From Acerihabitans sp015654925 (GTDB lineage Bacteria; Pseudomonadota; Gammaproteobacteria; Enterobacterales; Enterobacteriaceae): 64,000 bases of DNA. This document shows positions 43,939 to 51,919 of this stretch, piece after piece. The position numbers and the translations under genes are program-made. The notes under the pieces were generated by a model. The model made no database searches, had not been told where the DNA came from, and was given only the letters and a program-made list of their open reading frames with translations. The stretch is taken from assembly GCF_047324175.1 (NCBI RefSeq), contig NZ_CP178732.1, positions 310,001 through 374,000 of the forward strand. The letters run 5' to 3'. How positions within the stretch are numbered: the stretch's first letter is position 1; each line of letters begins with the position of its first letter.

Positions 43939-44748
43939 ATGAATCACTCGGAGCATTTGGTGGACATCCGCGGCTTGAGTTTCCGGCGCGGCAATCGACC
44001 GATATTCGATAACATCACCTTGCAGGTCCCCCGGGGTAAAATCACCGCCATCATGGGCCCGTCGGGTATCGGTAAAACCACGCTGCTACGTCTGATCGGC
44101 GGCCAATTGCCTCCGGACAGCGGCGAGATTTGGTTCGACGGCGATAATATTCCCGCCTTGTCGCGCCGCCGGCTGTATGAAGTGCGCAAAAAAATCAGCA
44201 TGTTGTTCCAGTCCGGCGCGCTGTTTACCGATATCAATGTTTTTGAAAACGTGGCGTTTCCGCTGCGCCAGCATACCCGCCTGCCGGAAGCCGTACTACG
44301 CACCACGGTGTTAATGAAGCTTGAGGCGGTGGGCCTGCGCGGCGCGGCGTCCCTGATGCCGTCCGAACTGTCCGGCGGCATGGCGCGGCGCGCAGCCCTG
44401 GCGCGCGCCATCGCCCTGGACCCTGAGCTGATCATGTTCGACGAGCCGTTTGTGGGCCAGGACCCCATCACCATGGGAGTGCTGGTCAAATTAATCGACG
44501 AACTGAATCACGCGCTGGGCGTGACCTGCATCGTGGTTTCCCATGATGTGCCGGAGGTATTGAGTATCGCCGATTACGCTTATATCGTGGCCGAACAGCA
44601 TGTGATAGCCGAAGGAACGCCGGCCGAGCTGCGCGCCAACCAGGACCCGCGGGTACGCCAGTTTTTGGACGGTATCGCCGATGGTCCCGTGCCGTTTAAT
44701 TTCCCCGCCAGAGATTATAAATCGCAGCTTTTAGGTTCAGGGAGTTAA
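43939..44748 (+). CDS. mlaF: MlaF, ATPase of the Mla phospholipid transporter
   Basis: ABC ATPase of MlaFEDB, which maintains outer-membrane lipid asymmetry. From ATG 43939 (MNHSEHLVDIRG) it has 269 residues, the E. coli length; in-frame ATGs at 43924 and 43903 are alternatives and none has a strong ribosome-binding site. Walker A GPSGIGKTTL, signature LSGGMARRAALARAIALDPE, Walker B LIMFDEPFVGQDP and the MlaB-contacting C-terminal RQFLDGIADGPVPFNFPA are present. Confidence 0.95.
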   Translation: MNHSEHLVDIRGLSFRRGNRPIFDNITLQVPRGKITAIMGPSGIGKTTLLRLIGGQLPPDSGEIWFDGDNIPALSRRRLYEVRKKISMLFQSGALFTDINVFENVAFPLRQHTRLPEAVLRTTVLMKLEAVGLRGAASLMPSELSGGMARRAALARAIALDPELIMFDEPFVGQDPITMGVLVKLIDELNHALGVTCIVVSHDVPEVLSIADYAYIVAEQHVIAEGTPAELRANQDPRVRQFLDGIADGPVPFNFPARDYKSQLLGSGS

Positions 44749-44755
44749 CCGAGCC

Positions 44756-45541
44756 ATGCTATTACAACAAGCATTAGCGGCGCTGGGACGCCGGGGCATC
44801 AATGTCTGCTACGCTTTCGGGCGCTCGGGCGTGATGCTATTTAACGCGCTGGTGGGTAAACCCGCCTTCCGCCAGCAGTGGCCGTTGCTGATCAAGCAGC
44901 TGTACAGCGTCGGTGTGCAGTCGCTGATTATTATCATTGTTTCCGGCATGTTTATCGGCATGGTGCTTGGGCTGCAGGGTTATATCATCCTGACTACCTA
45001 CAGCGCCGAAGCCAGCCTGGGCATGATGGTCGCCCTGTCGCTGCTGCGTGAACTCGGCCCGGTGGTTACCGCCTTGCTGTTTGCCGGCCGCGCCGGTTCG
45101 GCGCTGACCGCGGAAATCGGCCTGATGAAAGCCACCGAGCAGTTATCGAGCCTGGAAATGATGGCGGTGGACCCGCTGCGCCGTATCGTGGCGCCGCGCT
45201 TTTGGGCCGGGGTGATCAGTATGCCGCTGCTGACGGCGATTTTCGTCGCGGTGGGTATCTGGGGCGGCGGTATCGTGGGCGTGGATTGGAAGGGTATCGA
45301 CAGCGGTTATTTCTGGTCCGCCATGCAAGGCGCGGTGGATTGGCACCAGGATTTGATTAACTGCCTGATAAAAAGCGTGGTCTTCGCTATCACCGTTACC
45401 TGGATCGCGCTGTTTAACGGTTATGATGCTATTCCGACGTCCGAAGGAATCAGCCGCGCGACCACTAGAACGGTCGTCCATGCGTCCCTGGCCGTGTTGG
45501 GACTGGATTTTGTGCTGACAGCACTGATGTTTGGGAATTGA
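44756..45541 (+). CDS. mlaE: MlaE, permease of the Mla phospholipid transporter
   Basis: Inner-membrane permease dimer of MlaFEDB. It has 261 residues (E. coli 260) and five or six helices; LGLQGYIILTTYSAEASLGM, ELGPVVTALLFAGRAGSALT and AEIGLMKATEQLSSLEMMAV are the conserved coupling region. It follows mlaF by 7 bp. Confidence 0.97.
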   Translation: MLLQQALAALGRRGINVCYAFGRSGVMLFNALVGKPAFRQQWPLLIKQLYSVGVQSLIIIIVSGMFIGMVLGLQGYIILTTYSAEASLGMMVALSLLRELGPVVTALLFAGRAGSALTAEIGLMKATEQLSSLEMMAVDPLRRIVAPRFWAGVISMPLLTAIFVAVGIWGGGIVGVDWKGIDSGYFWSAMQGAVDWHQDLINCLIKSVVFAITVTWIALFNGYDAIPTSEGISRATTRTVVHASLAVLGLDFVLTALMFGN

Positions 45542-45545
45542 GTTA

Positions 45546-46124
45546 ATGCAAACGAAAAAAAGTGAAATCTGGGTCGGCGTATTTATGATTATCGCCCTGC
45601 TCGCGGTTATTTTCCTGTGCTTGAAAGTGGCGGACATCCGCTCGGTGGGCAATGTGTCCACCTACCGTATCTCAGCCACCTTCGATAATATCGGCGGCCT
45701 CAAGGTGCGCTCACCGGTGAAAGTGGGCGGCGTGGTCATAGGGCGGGTGGCGGATATCACCCTCGATCCTAAAACCTATGCCCCGCGGGTAACGATGGAT
45801 ATCGAAGATACCTATAACCAAATCCCCGACACCAGCTCGCTGGCCATCCGTACGTCGGGGCTGCTGGGCGAACAATACCTGGCGCTGAATATCGGTTTCG
45901 AAGACCCGGATATGGGAACGGCGATCCTTAAGGACGGCGGCACCATTCAGGACACCAAGTCCGCGCTGGTATTGGAAGACCTGATCGGTCAGTTCCTGTA
46001 CAAGAGCGGCGGCAATGACAAAGATGCTCCGGCGGATGCCAAAAGCTCCCCGGACGGCAACGCCGACAGCACCCAGGCACCTGCAACCGGCGACGGCGCA
46101 GCTCCCGCCGCGACGGCTCATTAA
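45546..46124 (+). CDS. mlaD: MlaD, MCE-domain substrate-binding subunit
   Basis: Membrane-anchored MCE protein forming the periplasmic hexameric ring that passes phospholipid between MlaC and MlaE. It has 192 residues (E. coli 183). One N-terminal helix (about 8-28) is followed by the MCE domain (about 38-115, FDNIGGLKVRSPVKVGGVVI), with LLGEQYLALNIGFEDPDMGT after it and a variable Ala/Asp-rich tail. ATG 45546 gives MQTKKSEIWVG, as in homologues. Confidence 0.96.
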   Translation: MQTKKSEIWVGVFMIIALLAVIFLCLKVADIRSVGNVSTYRISATFDNIGGLKVRSPVKVGGVVIGRVADITLDPKTYAPRVTMDIEDTYNQIPDTSSLAIRTSGLLGEQYLALNIGFEDPDMGTAILKDGGTIQDTKSALVLEDLIGQFLYKSGGNDKDAPADAKSSPDGNADSTQAPATGDGAAPAATAH

Positions 46125-46138
46125 GAGGAAGATAACCT

Positions 46139-46789
46139 ATGTTGAAACGTTTATTGATGGCGGCCCTGCTGGCGATAGCGCCCCTGGCGCATGTACAGGC
46201 GGCGCCGGCGGTTGACCAAACCAACCCCTACGCGCTGATGAATGCGGCGGCGGATAAGACTTTCACCCGTTTGAAAAATGAACAAAGCCAGATTCGCCAG
46301 AATCCGAATTACCTGCGTAATATCGTACGCGAAGAGCTATTGCCGTATGTGCAGGTAAAGTATGCCGGCGCGCTGGTATTGGGCACCTACTACCGCCAGG
46401 CAACCCCGGCGCAGCGCGACGCCTACTTCAAAGCCTTCCAGGCTTATCTGGAGCAGGCATACGGCCAGGCTTTGGCCATGTATCACGGTCAAACCTACCA
46501 GGTTGCCCCGGAAAAACCCTTTGGCGACGCCACGATTATCGCTATTCGCGTGACCATCGTCGATCCGGGCGGCCGCCCGCCGGTGCGGTTGGATTTCCAA
46601 TGGCGCAAGAACAGCCAGACCGGTAACTGGCAGGCTTACGACATGATTGCCGAAGGGGTGAGCATGATCACCACCAAGCAAAATGAGTGGGCTTCGACGC
46701 TGCGTCAGAAAGGTATCGACGGCTTGACCCAACAGCTCCAGTCCGCCGCCGCCCAACCGATTTCCCTGGATAAGCAGAACAATGGCTGA
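46139..46789 (+). CDS. mlaC: MlaC, periplasmic phospholipid carrier
   Basis: Soluble periplasmic shuttle between MlaA-OmpC/F and MlaFEDB. It has 216 residues (E. coli 211). The signal peptide is about 1-21 (cleavage after VQA). DQTNPYALMNAAADKTFTRL, LLPYVQVKYAGALVLGTYYR and YDMIAEGVSMITTKQNEW are family segments. Its end overlaps mlaB by 8 bp; AGAGGAAGATAACCT precedes the start. Confidence 0.97.
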   Translation: MLKRLLMAALLAIAPLAHVQAAPAVDQTNPYALMNAAADKTFTRLKNEQSQIRQNPNYLRNIVREELLPYVQVKYAGALVLGTYYRQATPAQRDAYFKAFQAYLEQAYGQALAMYHGQTYQVAPEKPFGDATIIAIRVTIVDPGGRPPVRLDFQWRKNSQTGNWQAYDMIAEGVSMITTKQNEWASTLRQKGIDGLTQQLQSAAAQPISLDKQNNG

Positions 46790-47090
46790 AACCCTGAGCT
46801 GGCAAGCGGAAGACGACACGCTGGTATTGCGGGGCGAACTCGATCGCGTCACGCTGCTGCAGTTTTGGGAGCAGCGCGACGCCGCCCTGGCGGGTATCCG
46901 TTTTCTGGATGTTTCCCGGCTGGAGCGGGTGGATTCCGCGGGCGTCGCCATGATGTTGCATTTATGCGCCCTGCAGACCCAGCGGGGCGGATCGCTGTTG
47001 CTGACCGGCGTCACCGAGAAATTACGTACCCTTATCGCCTTGTATAAGCTGCATAATATCCTGCCCTGCGCCGACGATCGCCCCGGCTGA
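46782..47090 (+). CDS. mlaB: MlaB, STAS-domain regulator of the Mla transporter
   Basis: Cytoplasmic STAS protein that binds and stabilises MlaF. It has 102 residues (E. coli 97). The conserved Thr region is LDVSRLERVDSAGVAMMLHL; the core GELDRVTLLQFWEQRDAALA precedes it. Last gene of mlaFEDCB; ibaG follows after about 90 bp. Confidence 0.95.
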   Translation: MAETLSWQAEDDTLVLRGELDRVTLLQFWEQRDAALAGIRFLDVSRLERVDSAGVAMMLHLCALQTQRGGSLLLTGVTEKLRTLIALYKLHNILPCADDRPG

Positions 47091-47182
47091 CGCGATGATT
47101 GAATGAATCCCTGTTTCCGATGACGGCGTATTCATCTAAGATATCGGCTTGATTCCCGACCCATGAAAGTGATTTGACCCTT

Positions 47183-47443
47183 ATGGAAAACCACGAAATC
47201 CACGAAATATTGATGAGTGCCAATGACCTGGCGCTGCAAGAGGCCCATGTGACGGGTGACGGCAGCCATTTCCAGGTCATTGTTGTGAGCGAACGGTTTG
47301 ACGGCATGAGCCGGATTAAAAAACAGCAGGCGGTATATGCTCCATTGATGGAGTATATTTCGGACAATCGTATTCATGCGCTCTCCATCAAGGCTTATAC
47401 CCCTGATGAATGGCGGCGCGATCGCAAATTAAACGGTTTTTAA
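47183..47443 (+). CDS. ibaG: IbaG, BolA-family protein
   Basis: 86-residue BolA-like protein (also YrbA) that partners monothiol glutaredoxin in iron-sulfur trafficking and acid response. Conserved: VTGDGSHFQVIVVSERFDGM, RIKKQQAVYAPLMEYISDNR and LSIKAYTPDEW. ATG 47183 gives MENHEIHEILM, and an upstream ATG 9 bp earlier is less likely. It sits between mlaB and murA as in E. coli. Confidence 0.95.
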   Translation: MENHEIHEILMSANDLALQEAHVTGDGSHFQVIVVSERFDGMSRIKKQQAVYAPLMEYISDNRIHALSIKAYTPDEWRRDRKLNGF

Positions 47444-47508
47444 GCTGCTGAACCCGTCGTTTCACGACGTTCGGCAGCCCAGCCCCCGATAAACAGAGAG
47501 CAGTTGTG

Positions 47509-48768
47509 ATGGATAAATTTCGTGTCCAGGGTCCAACCCGGTTAAGTGGTGAAGTGACAATTTCCGGCGCCAAAAATGCGGCATTGCCGATTTTGTTTGC
47601 CGCGCTGCTGGCTGAAAAGCCGGTGGAAATACAAAATGTACCAAAGTTAAAAGATATTGATACCACCATGCTCCTGCTCAGCCAACTCGGGGCGAAGGTG
47701 GAGCGTAATGGGTCGGTCCATGTGGACGCGAGCGGCGTTAATGTGTTCTGCGCACCCTATGATCTGGTGAAAACCATGCGCGCTTCCATCTGGGCGCTGG
47801 GACCCCTGGTGGCGCGTTTCGGCCAGGGCCAGGTTTCCCTGCCCGGCGGCTGCGCCATAGGCGCGCGACCGGTGGATTTGCACATTACCGGCCTTGAACA
47901 GCTGGGCGCGACCATCAAGCTTGAAGAGGGTTACGTCAAGGCTTCCGTCGACGGCCGCCTGCGCGGCGCGCACATCGTCATGGATAAAGTCAGCGTGGGC
48001 GCCACCGTGACCATCATGAGCGCGGCCACCCTCGCGGAAGGCACCACCATTATTGAAAACGCCGCCCGCGAGCCGGAGATTGTCGATACCGCCAATTTCC
48101 TGATTACGCTGGGGGCGAATATCAGCGGCGCCGGCACCGATAAAATTACCATTGAAGGCGTGGCCCATTTGGGCGGCGGGGTTTACCGCGTGCTGCCCGA
48201 TCGCATTGAAACCGGTACTTTTCTGGTGGCGGCGGCCATTTCCGGCGGCAAGGTATTATGCAAGTCTACCCGTCCGGATACGCTGGACGCGGTGCTGGCA
48301 AAGCTGCGCGAAGCCGGGGCGGATATTGAAACCGGTGAAGACTGGATCAGCCTGGACATGCACGGCAAGCGGCCCAAGGCCATCACGGTGCGCACCGCGC
48401 CCCATCCGGGGTTCCCCACGGATATGCAGGCGCAATTCAGCCTGTTGAACCTGGTGGCGGAAGGTACCGGCGTGATTACCGAAACCATCTTTGAAAACCG
48501 CTTTATGCACGTGCCCGAACTGATTCGTATGGGCGCGCGCGCGGAAATCGAAAGCAATACCGTGATATGCCACGGAGTCGAGACGCTGTCCGGCGCACAG
48601 GTCATGGCTACCGACCTGCGCGCTTCAGCCAGCCTGGTACTGGCCGGTTGCATTGCGGAAGGCGTCACGGTGGTCGATCGTATCTACCATATCGATCGCG
48701 GTTATGATTGCATCGAAGCGAAGCTGCGCAAGCTGGGCGCCAATATTGAACGTATTTCCGGCGAGTAA
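47509..48768 (+). CDS. murA: MurA, UDP-N-acetylglucosamine 1-carboxyvinyltransferase
   Basis: First committed step of peptidoglycan synthesis, transferring enolpyruvate from PEP to UDP-GlcNAc; the fosfomycin target. It has 419 residues, as in E. coli. Catalytic Cys115 lies in SLPGGCAIGARPVDLHI, so the enzyme should be fosfomycin-sensitive. SGAKNAALPILFAALLAEKP and the C-terminal RIYHIDRGYDCIEAKLRKLG are typical. ATG 47509 is preferred over the in-frame GTG just before it. Confidence 0.97.
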   Translation: MDKFRVQGPTRLSGEVTISGAKNAALPILFAALLAEKPVEIQNVPKLKDIDTTMLLLSQLGAKVERNGSVHVDASGVNVFCAPYDLVKTMRASIWALGPLVARFGQGQVSLPGGCAIGARPVDLHITGLEQLGATIKLEEGYVKASVDGRLRGAHIVMDKVSVGATVTIMSAATLAEGTTIIENAAREPEIVDTANFLITLGANISGAGTDKITIEGVAHLGGGVYRVLPDRIETGTFLVAAAISGGKVLCKSTRPDTLDAVLAKLREAGADIETGEDWISLDMHGKRPKAITVRTAPHPGFPTDMQAQFSLLNLVAEGTGVITETIFENRFMHVPELIRMGARAEIESNTVICHGVETLSGAQVMATDLRASASLVLAGCIAEGVTVVDRIYHIDRGYDCIEAKLRKLGANIERISGE

Positions 48769-48854
48769 TCCGCGTTTACCGTGCCGATAGCCTCCCACGG
48801 CCATATTTGCCGCCGCGGGGGACTATCGCATATTCTTTCCCGGTCCAGGCCGGG

Positions 48855-50555
48855 TCAGTATTCCGGCTGGCCTTGCCCCGGCAAAGGTGCGTCAGCCATT
48901 GCCATTCCTTCCTCGAAATACCGCTGCAGCTTTTCCATATTGGCCGGTTCGCTAATGCCATATTTCTTGGCGATGAGCAGCGGATGCTCGCCGCGTAGGG
49001 CCTCAGTTCTGCCGACGCTGTTGGTGGAATAGGACTCCAGCAAGCATAATGTGGTCGATATCATGGATAATGTTGGGTGCGGCATTTTAAGTATCGTGGC
49101 CAGTCCATATTTTTCAGCCACTCGCCAGCAATGAGCGCCTTGCTCCACCTCTTTGCGGGCGACGTTTTCAACGCAAAAAATCTCAAGCTGAATAATGGAC
49201 GGCGGGGATGAGATGCCATATCGCGCGGCTACCGCGGCACAGTTTATGCCTGCCGCGATGTCCCGTTTGCCGCAATATTCTACAGAAAGCGACTCCAGCA
49301 TGCGGCGGGCGGGGGCAAACCGTATCCCGTACATCATGGCTATTTCATCGCAGCGGCGGCCGGCCCTGGCTTGCTCCCCCGCCGGTCCGTTTACGGCATG
49401 CCGCTCCAGTATTTCGCGGTTTGCCTGGGTCACTATGCCGTAGCGATGGGCCACTTCCTGGCAATTACCGCCGTTTATCACCTGCCGCGCGGCCACATGT
49501 TCGATACTGACCTGTTCCATTAACTGGCGCAAATGCAGTAACGAGATGCCGTAATGCAGGGCGATTTGGTTGCAGTTGTCTCCCGCCTCCACCGCAAGCA
49601 GGCCATGGCGGCTTAAAACCGTACTTTCCAGCTCATGCAGCGCGCCGGCAGAGTTGATCCCATAGCGGGCTGCAATGATAAAGCAGCTTACCCCGGACAC
49701 GGCGTGATGCAGAGCCGGCCCCTTGAGGGCGAACCGCTCAAGCAATTCTATTCCCTCGCGCGTGCTGATGGCATAGCGGGCGGCAATGTCCCGGCAATTG
49801 CCGCCCGCCAGGGCTTCTTCCCCCGCCAGGCCGTCGATAAAGTGCTTTTCGAGCAATATCAGCACCGGATTGTCCTGGCCAATACCGAACCTGGCCGCCA
49901 GGCTCCCGCAATGGCGCGCGGCGATGGCCTGGGTCCCCAGCCATCGGGCGAAGACTGCTTGGCCGCTATTGAGCGCCGCCAGCAGTTCCGCCATGGCCGG
50001 AACGGTTGACAGCAGGGATTGCGCCGTGGTTGAAAACAGCCGTAGCGCCTGGCGCGCGTCATTAGCGGCCGTTACGTCCTGCGGCGCTAAACCGGCGCAT
50101 AACCGAAACATTTTACCGCTGAGCAGCAGCAGCGCCGTGTTTTTAAGTCCGGCGGGCAGGGTGGCAATCTGCTTCAGGGCGGCCGCGAAGTCGGCGCCGG
50201 TCATCACCGCCGGGATCGTTTCAGCCATAATCTCGCCAAACTTGACCTCGTTGGTTATATAGTGCTGCTGCGGGAGCGGCAGCACCTCGGCGAAAGCCCG
50301 ACGCATCCCGTAAGGCAGGTACCGGACGATATGCCCGATGACCAGCGGCGGCATGTCCGCCAGCGTCCGTCCGGGACGGCAATCGATCGCGGCGCCCGCG
50401 GTCTTGCGCGGGTGGACGGCGATGTTGGCCGCATGGGCAAGCGTCGCCAACGGCGATAATGCGGCATTTTTATGCCGGCCGGGGGCTGATTGGGTTAACG
50501 GGTGAAGGGAACCACAGAACAACGTACCGGCTATCGCATGATGGGCCACGAGCAT
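48855..50555 (-). CDS. Uncharacterised protein with about nine 37-residue tandem repeats and an F-box-like segment
   Basis: 566-residue protein I do not recognise. Residues about 66-92 (DMPPLVIGHIVRYLPYGMRR, then AFAEVLP) look like an F-box. From about 213 to 545 it consists of tandem repeats whose leading cysteines fall at 216, 254, 291, 328, 365, 402, 439 and 476, that is every 37 residues (the first step is 38). Consensus: C-x2-I/V-A-x2-Y-G-I, about 8 variable residues, L-E, then a V/A-rich helix and G-x-N before the next Cys. The eighth unit has 12 extra residues and a ninth starts with Pro525. The pattern suggests an alpha-solenoid of helix-turn-helix units, possibly binding protein or nucleic acid. 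No signal peptide. GAGGA precedes the ATG. It is inserted between murA and degS; an injected effector is plausible but unproven. Confidence 0.75.
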   Translation of the reverse strand: MLVAHHAIAGTLFCGSLHPLTQSAPGRHKNAALSPLATLAHAANIAVHPRKTAGAAIDCRPGRTLADMPPLVIGHIVRYLPYGMRRAFAEVLPLPQQHYITNEVKFGEIMAETIPAVMTGADFAAALKQIATLPAGLKNTALLLLSGKMFRLCAGLAPQDVTAANDARQALRLFSTTAQSLLSTVPAMAELLAALNSGQAVFARWLGTQAIAARHCGSLAARFGIGQDNPVLILLEKHFIDGLAGEEALAGGNCRDIAARYAISTREGIELLERFALKGPALHHAVSGVSCFIIAARYGINSAGALHELESTVLSRHGLLAVEAGDNCNQIALHYGISLLHLRQLMEQVSIEHVAARQVINGGNCQEVAHRYGIVTQANREILERHAVNGPAGEQARAGRRCDEIAMMYGIRFAPARRMLESLSVEYCGKRDIAAGINCAAVAARYGISSPPSIIQLEIFCVENVARKEVEQGAHCWRVAEKYGLATILKMPHPTLSMISTTLCLLESYSTNSVGRTEALRGEHPLLIAKKYGISEPANMEKLQRYFEEGMAMADAPLPGQGQPEY

Positions 50556-50765
50556 GGCATTTTCCTCTTCATCATTACACCTGAGTTGCCGATTTTATAC
50601 GACGGCGAATCCCTACCGGCAGGTAACATTGACATGAGCATACATATCAGGAGCGACGGCGATATGTGTCCGAACCGCCATTTTGACGGGGGTATTCTAT
50701 AGGGCGGGGAAAGCGTTTCGGGATATTTTCGCGGTTTGTTTGTGAAATGTTTGGAATATCCGGCG

Positions 50766-51833
50766 TCAATCGGATGCCGGATATTCCTGAATGGTGACTT
50801 TTAATGTCAGTTTGGTACCGTTGCGCATAATCACGACCGGGATCGCGGACCCCGGTCTTATTTCCGCCACCTGATCCATGGTTTCGATAGCCGAAATCGC
50901 CGCTTTGTTATTGACGCTGAGGATGACATCGTTGATCTGGATGCCAGCCTGCGCCGCCGGACCGCCCGGCGTGACTTCGTTAACGATAATGCCTTGAATC
51001 CGGTCCATATTGGCGCCGGTGGTGTGCAACGGCGCCACTTCACGTCCGCCGATACCGATGTACCCGCGGATTACCCGGCCGTCGCGAATCAGCTTATTCA
51101 TCACCTTGCTGGCCAGGGCGGTGGGAATCGCGAAGCCGATGCCTTCCGGGGTCTCGCCATTATTGCTTTTGTCGAACGACAGGGTATTAATCCCCACCAA
51201 TTCGCCCAGTGAATTGATTAACGCGCCGCCGGAGTTGCCGCGGTTAATGGACGCGTCGGTTTGCAGGAAATTTTGCCGCCCGGACGGGCTTAGCCCAATG
51301 CGCCCGGTGGCGCTGATGATGCCCTGGGTGACGGTCTGGCCCAGGTTGTAGGGGTTGCCGATGGCCATGACCACATCGCCGATATGGGGGGCGCGGCGGG
51401 GATTGATGGGGATCACCGGCAGGTTATTGGCGTCGATTTTCAGCACGGCCAGATCGGTGAGGCTATCGGAGCCAACCAGCAGCGCCTCATAGACACGGCC
51501 ATCCTGCAACGCCACGATAATCTGCTCGGCGTCGTTGATAACGTGTTTATTGGTTAGCAGGTAGCCTTTCTGGTTCATGATAACGCCGGAGCCCAGGGTA
51601 TGGATCTCCAGTTCGTTATGGGAGTTGGTGTTCATGCTGCGATTATAGACGTTAACTACCGCCGGCGCGGCGCGGCGCACCGCCAGATTATAACTGACAG
51701 GGGTCTCGTCATCGCTGTCGTTGTGGCCCGCCAGCAGGGCGCCGGTGGTGGAACGCAGCGCAGGCACCGCCAGCAGCAAAATGCCCGCGATGATAAGACC
51801 AAAAATAACCGCACGTAACAGCTTAACCAGCAT
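50766..51833 (-). CDS. degS: DegS, site-1 protease of the sigma-E response
   Basis: Inner-membrane-anchored periplasmic serine protease that cleaves RseA when its PDZ domain senses unfolded porin C-termini. It has 355 residues, as in E. coli. Membrane anchor about 5-26, then catalytic His in LLTNKHVINDA, Asp in SLTDLAVLKIDA and Ser in NRGNSGGALINSLG, and one PDZ domain (about 255-350). It is downstream of degQ on the same strand. Confidence 0.97.
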   Translation of the reverse strand: MLVKLLRAVIFGLIIAGILLLAVPALRSTTGALLAGHNDSDDETPVSYNLAVRRAAPAVVNVYNRSMNTNSHNELEIHTLGSGVIMNQKGYLLTNKHVINDAEQIIVALQDGRVYEALLVGSDSLTDLAVLKIDANNLPVIPINPRRAPHIGDVVMAIGNPYNLGQTVTQGIISATGRIGLSPSGRQNFLQTDASINRGNSGGALINSLGELVGINTLSFDKSNNGETPEGIGFAIPTALASKVMNKLIRDGRVIRGYIGIGGREVAPLHTTGANMDRIQGIIVNEVTPGGPAAQAGIQINDVILSVNNKAAISAIETMDQVAEIRPGSAIPVVIMRNGTKLTLKVTIQEYPASD

Positions 51834-51919
51834 GATATCCGAACATGAGTATGACGATAGCGGCAGGATAGCATGAGTTAATCGGACACCCCATGGTCAG
51901 TGTCCGATTTTTTGTAAGA

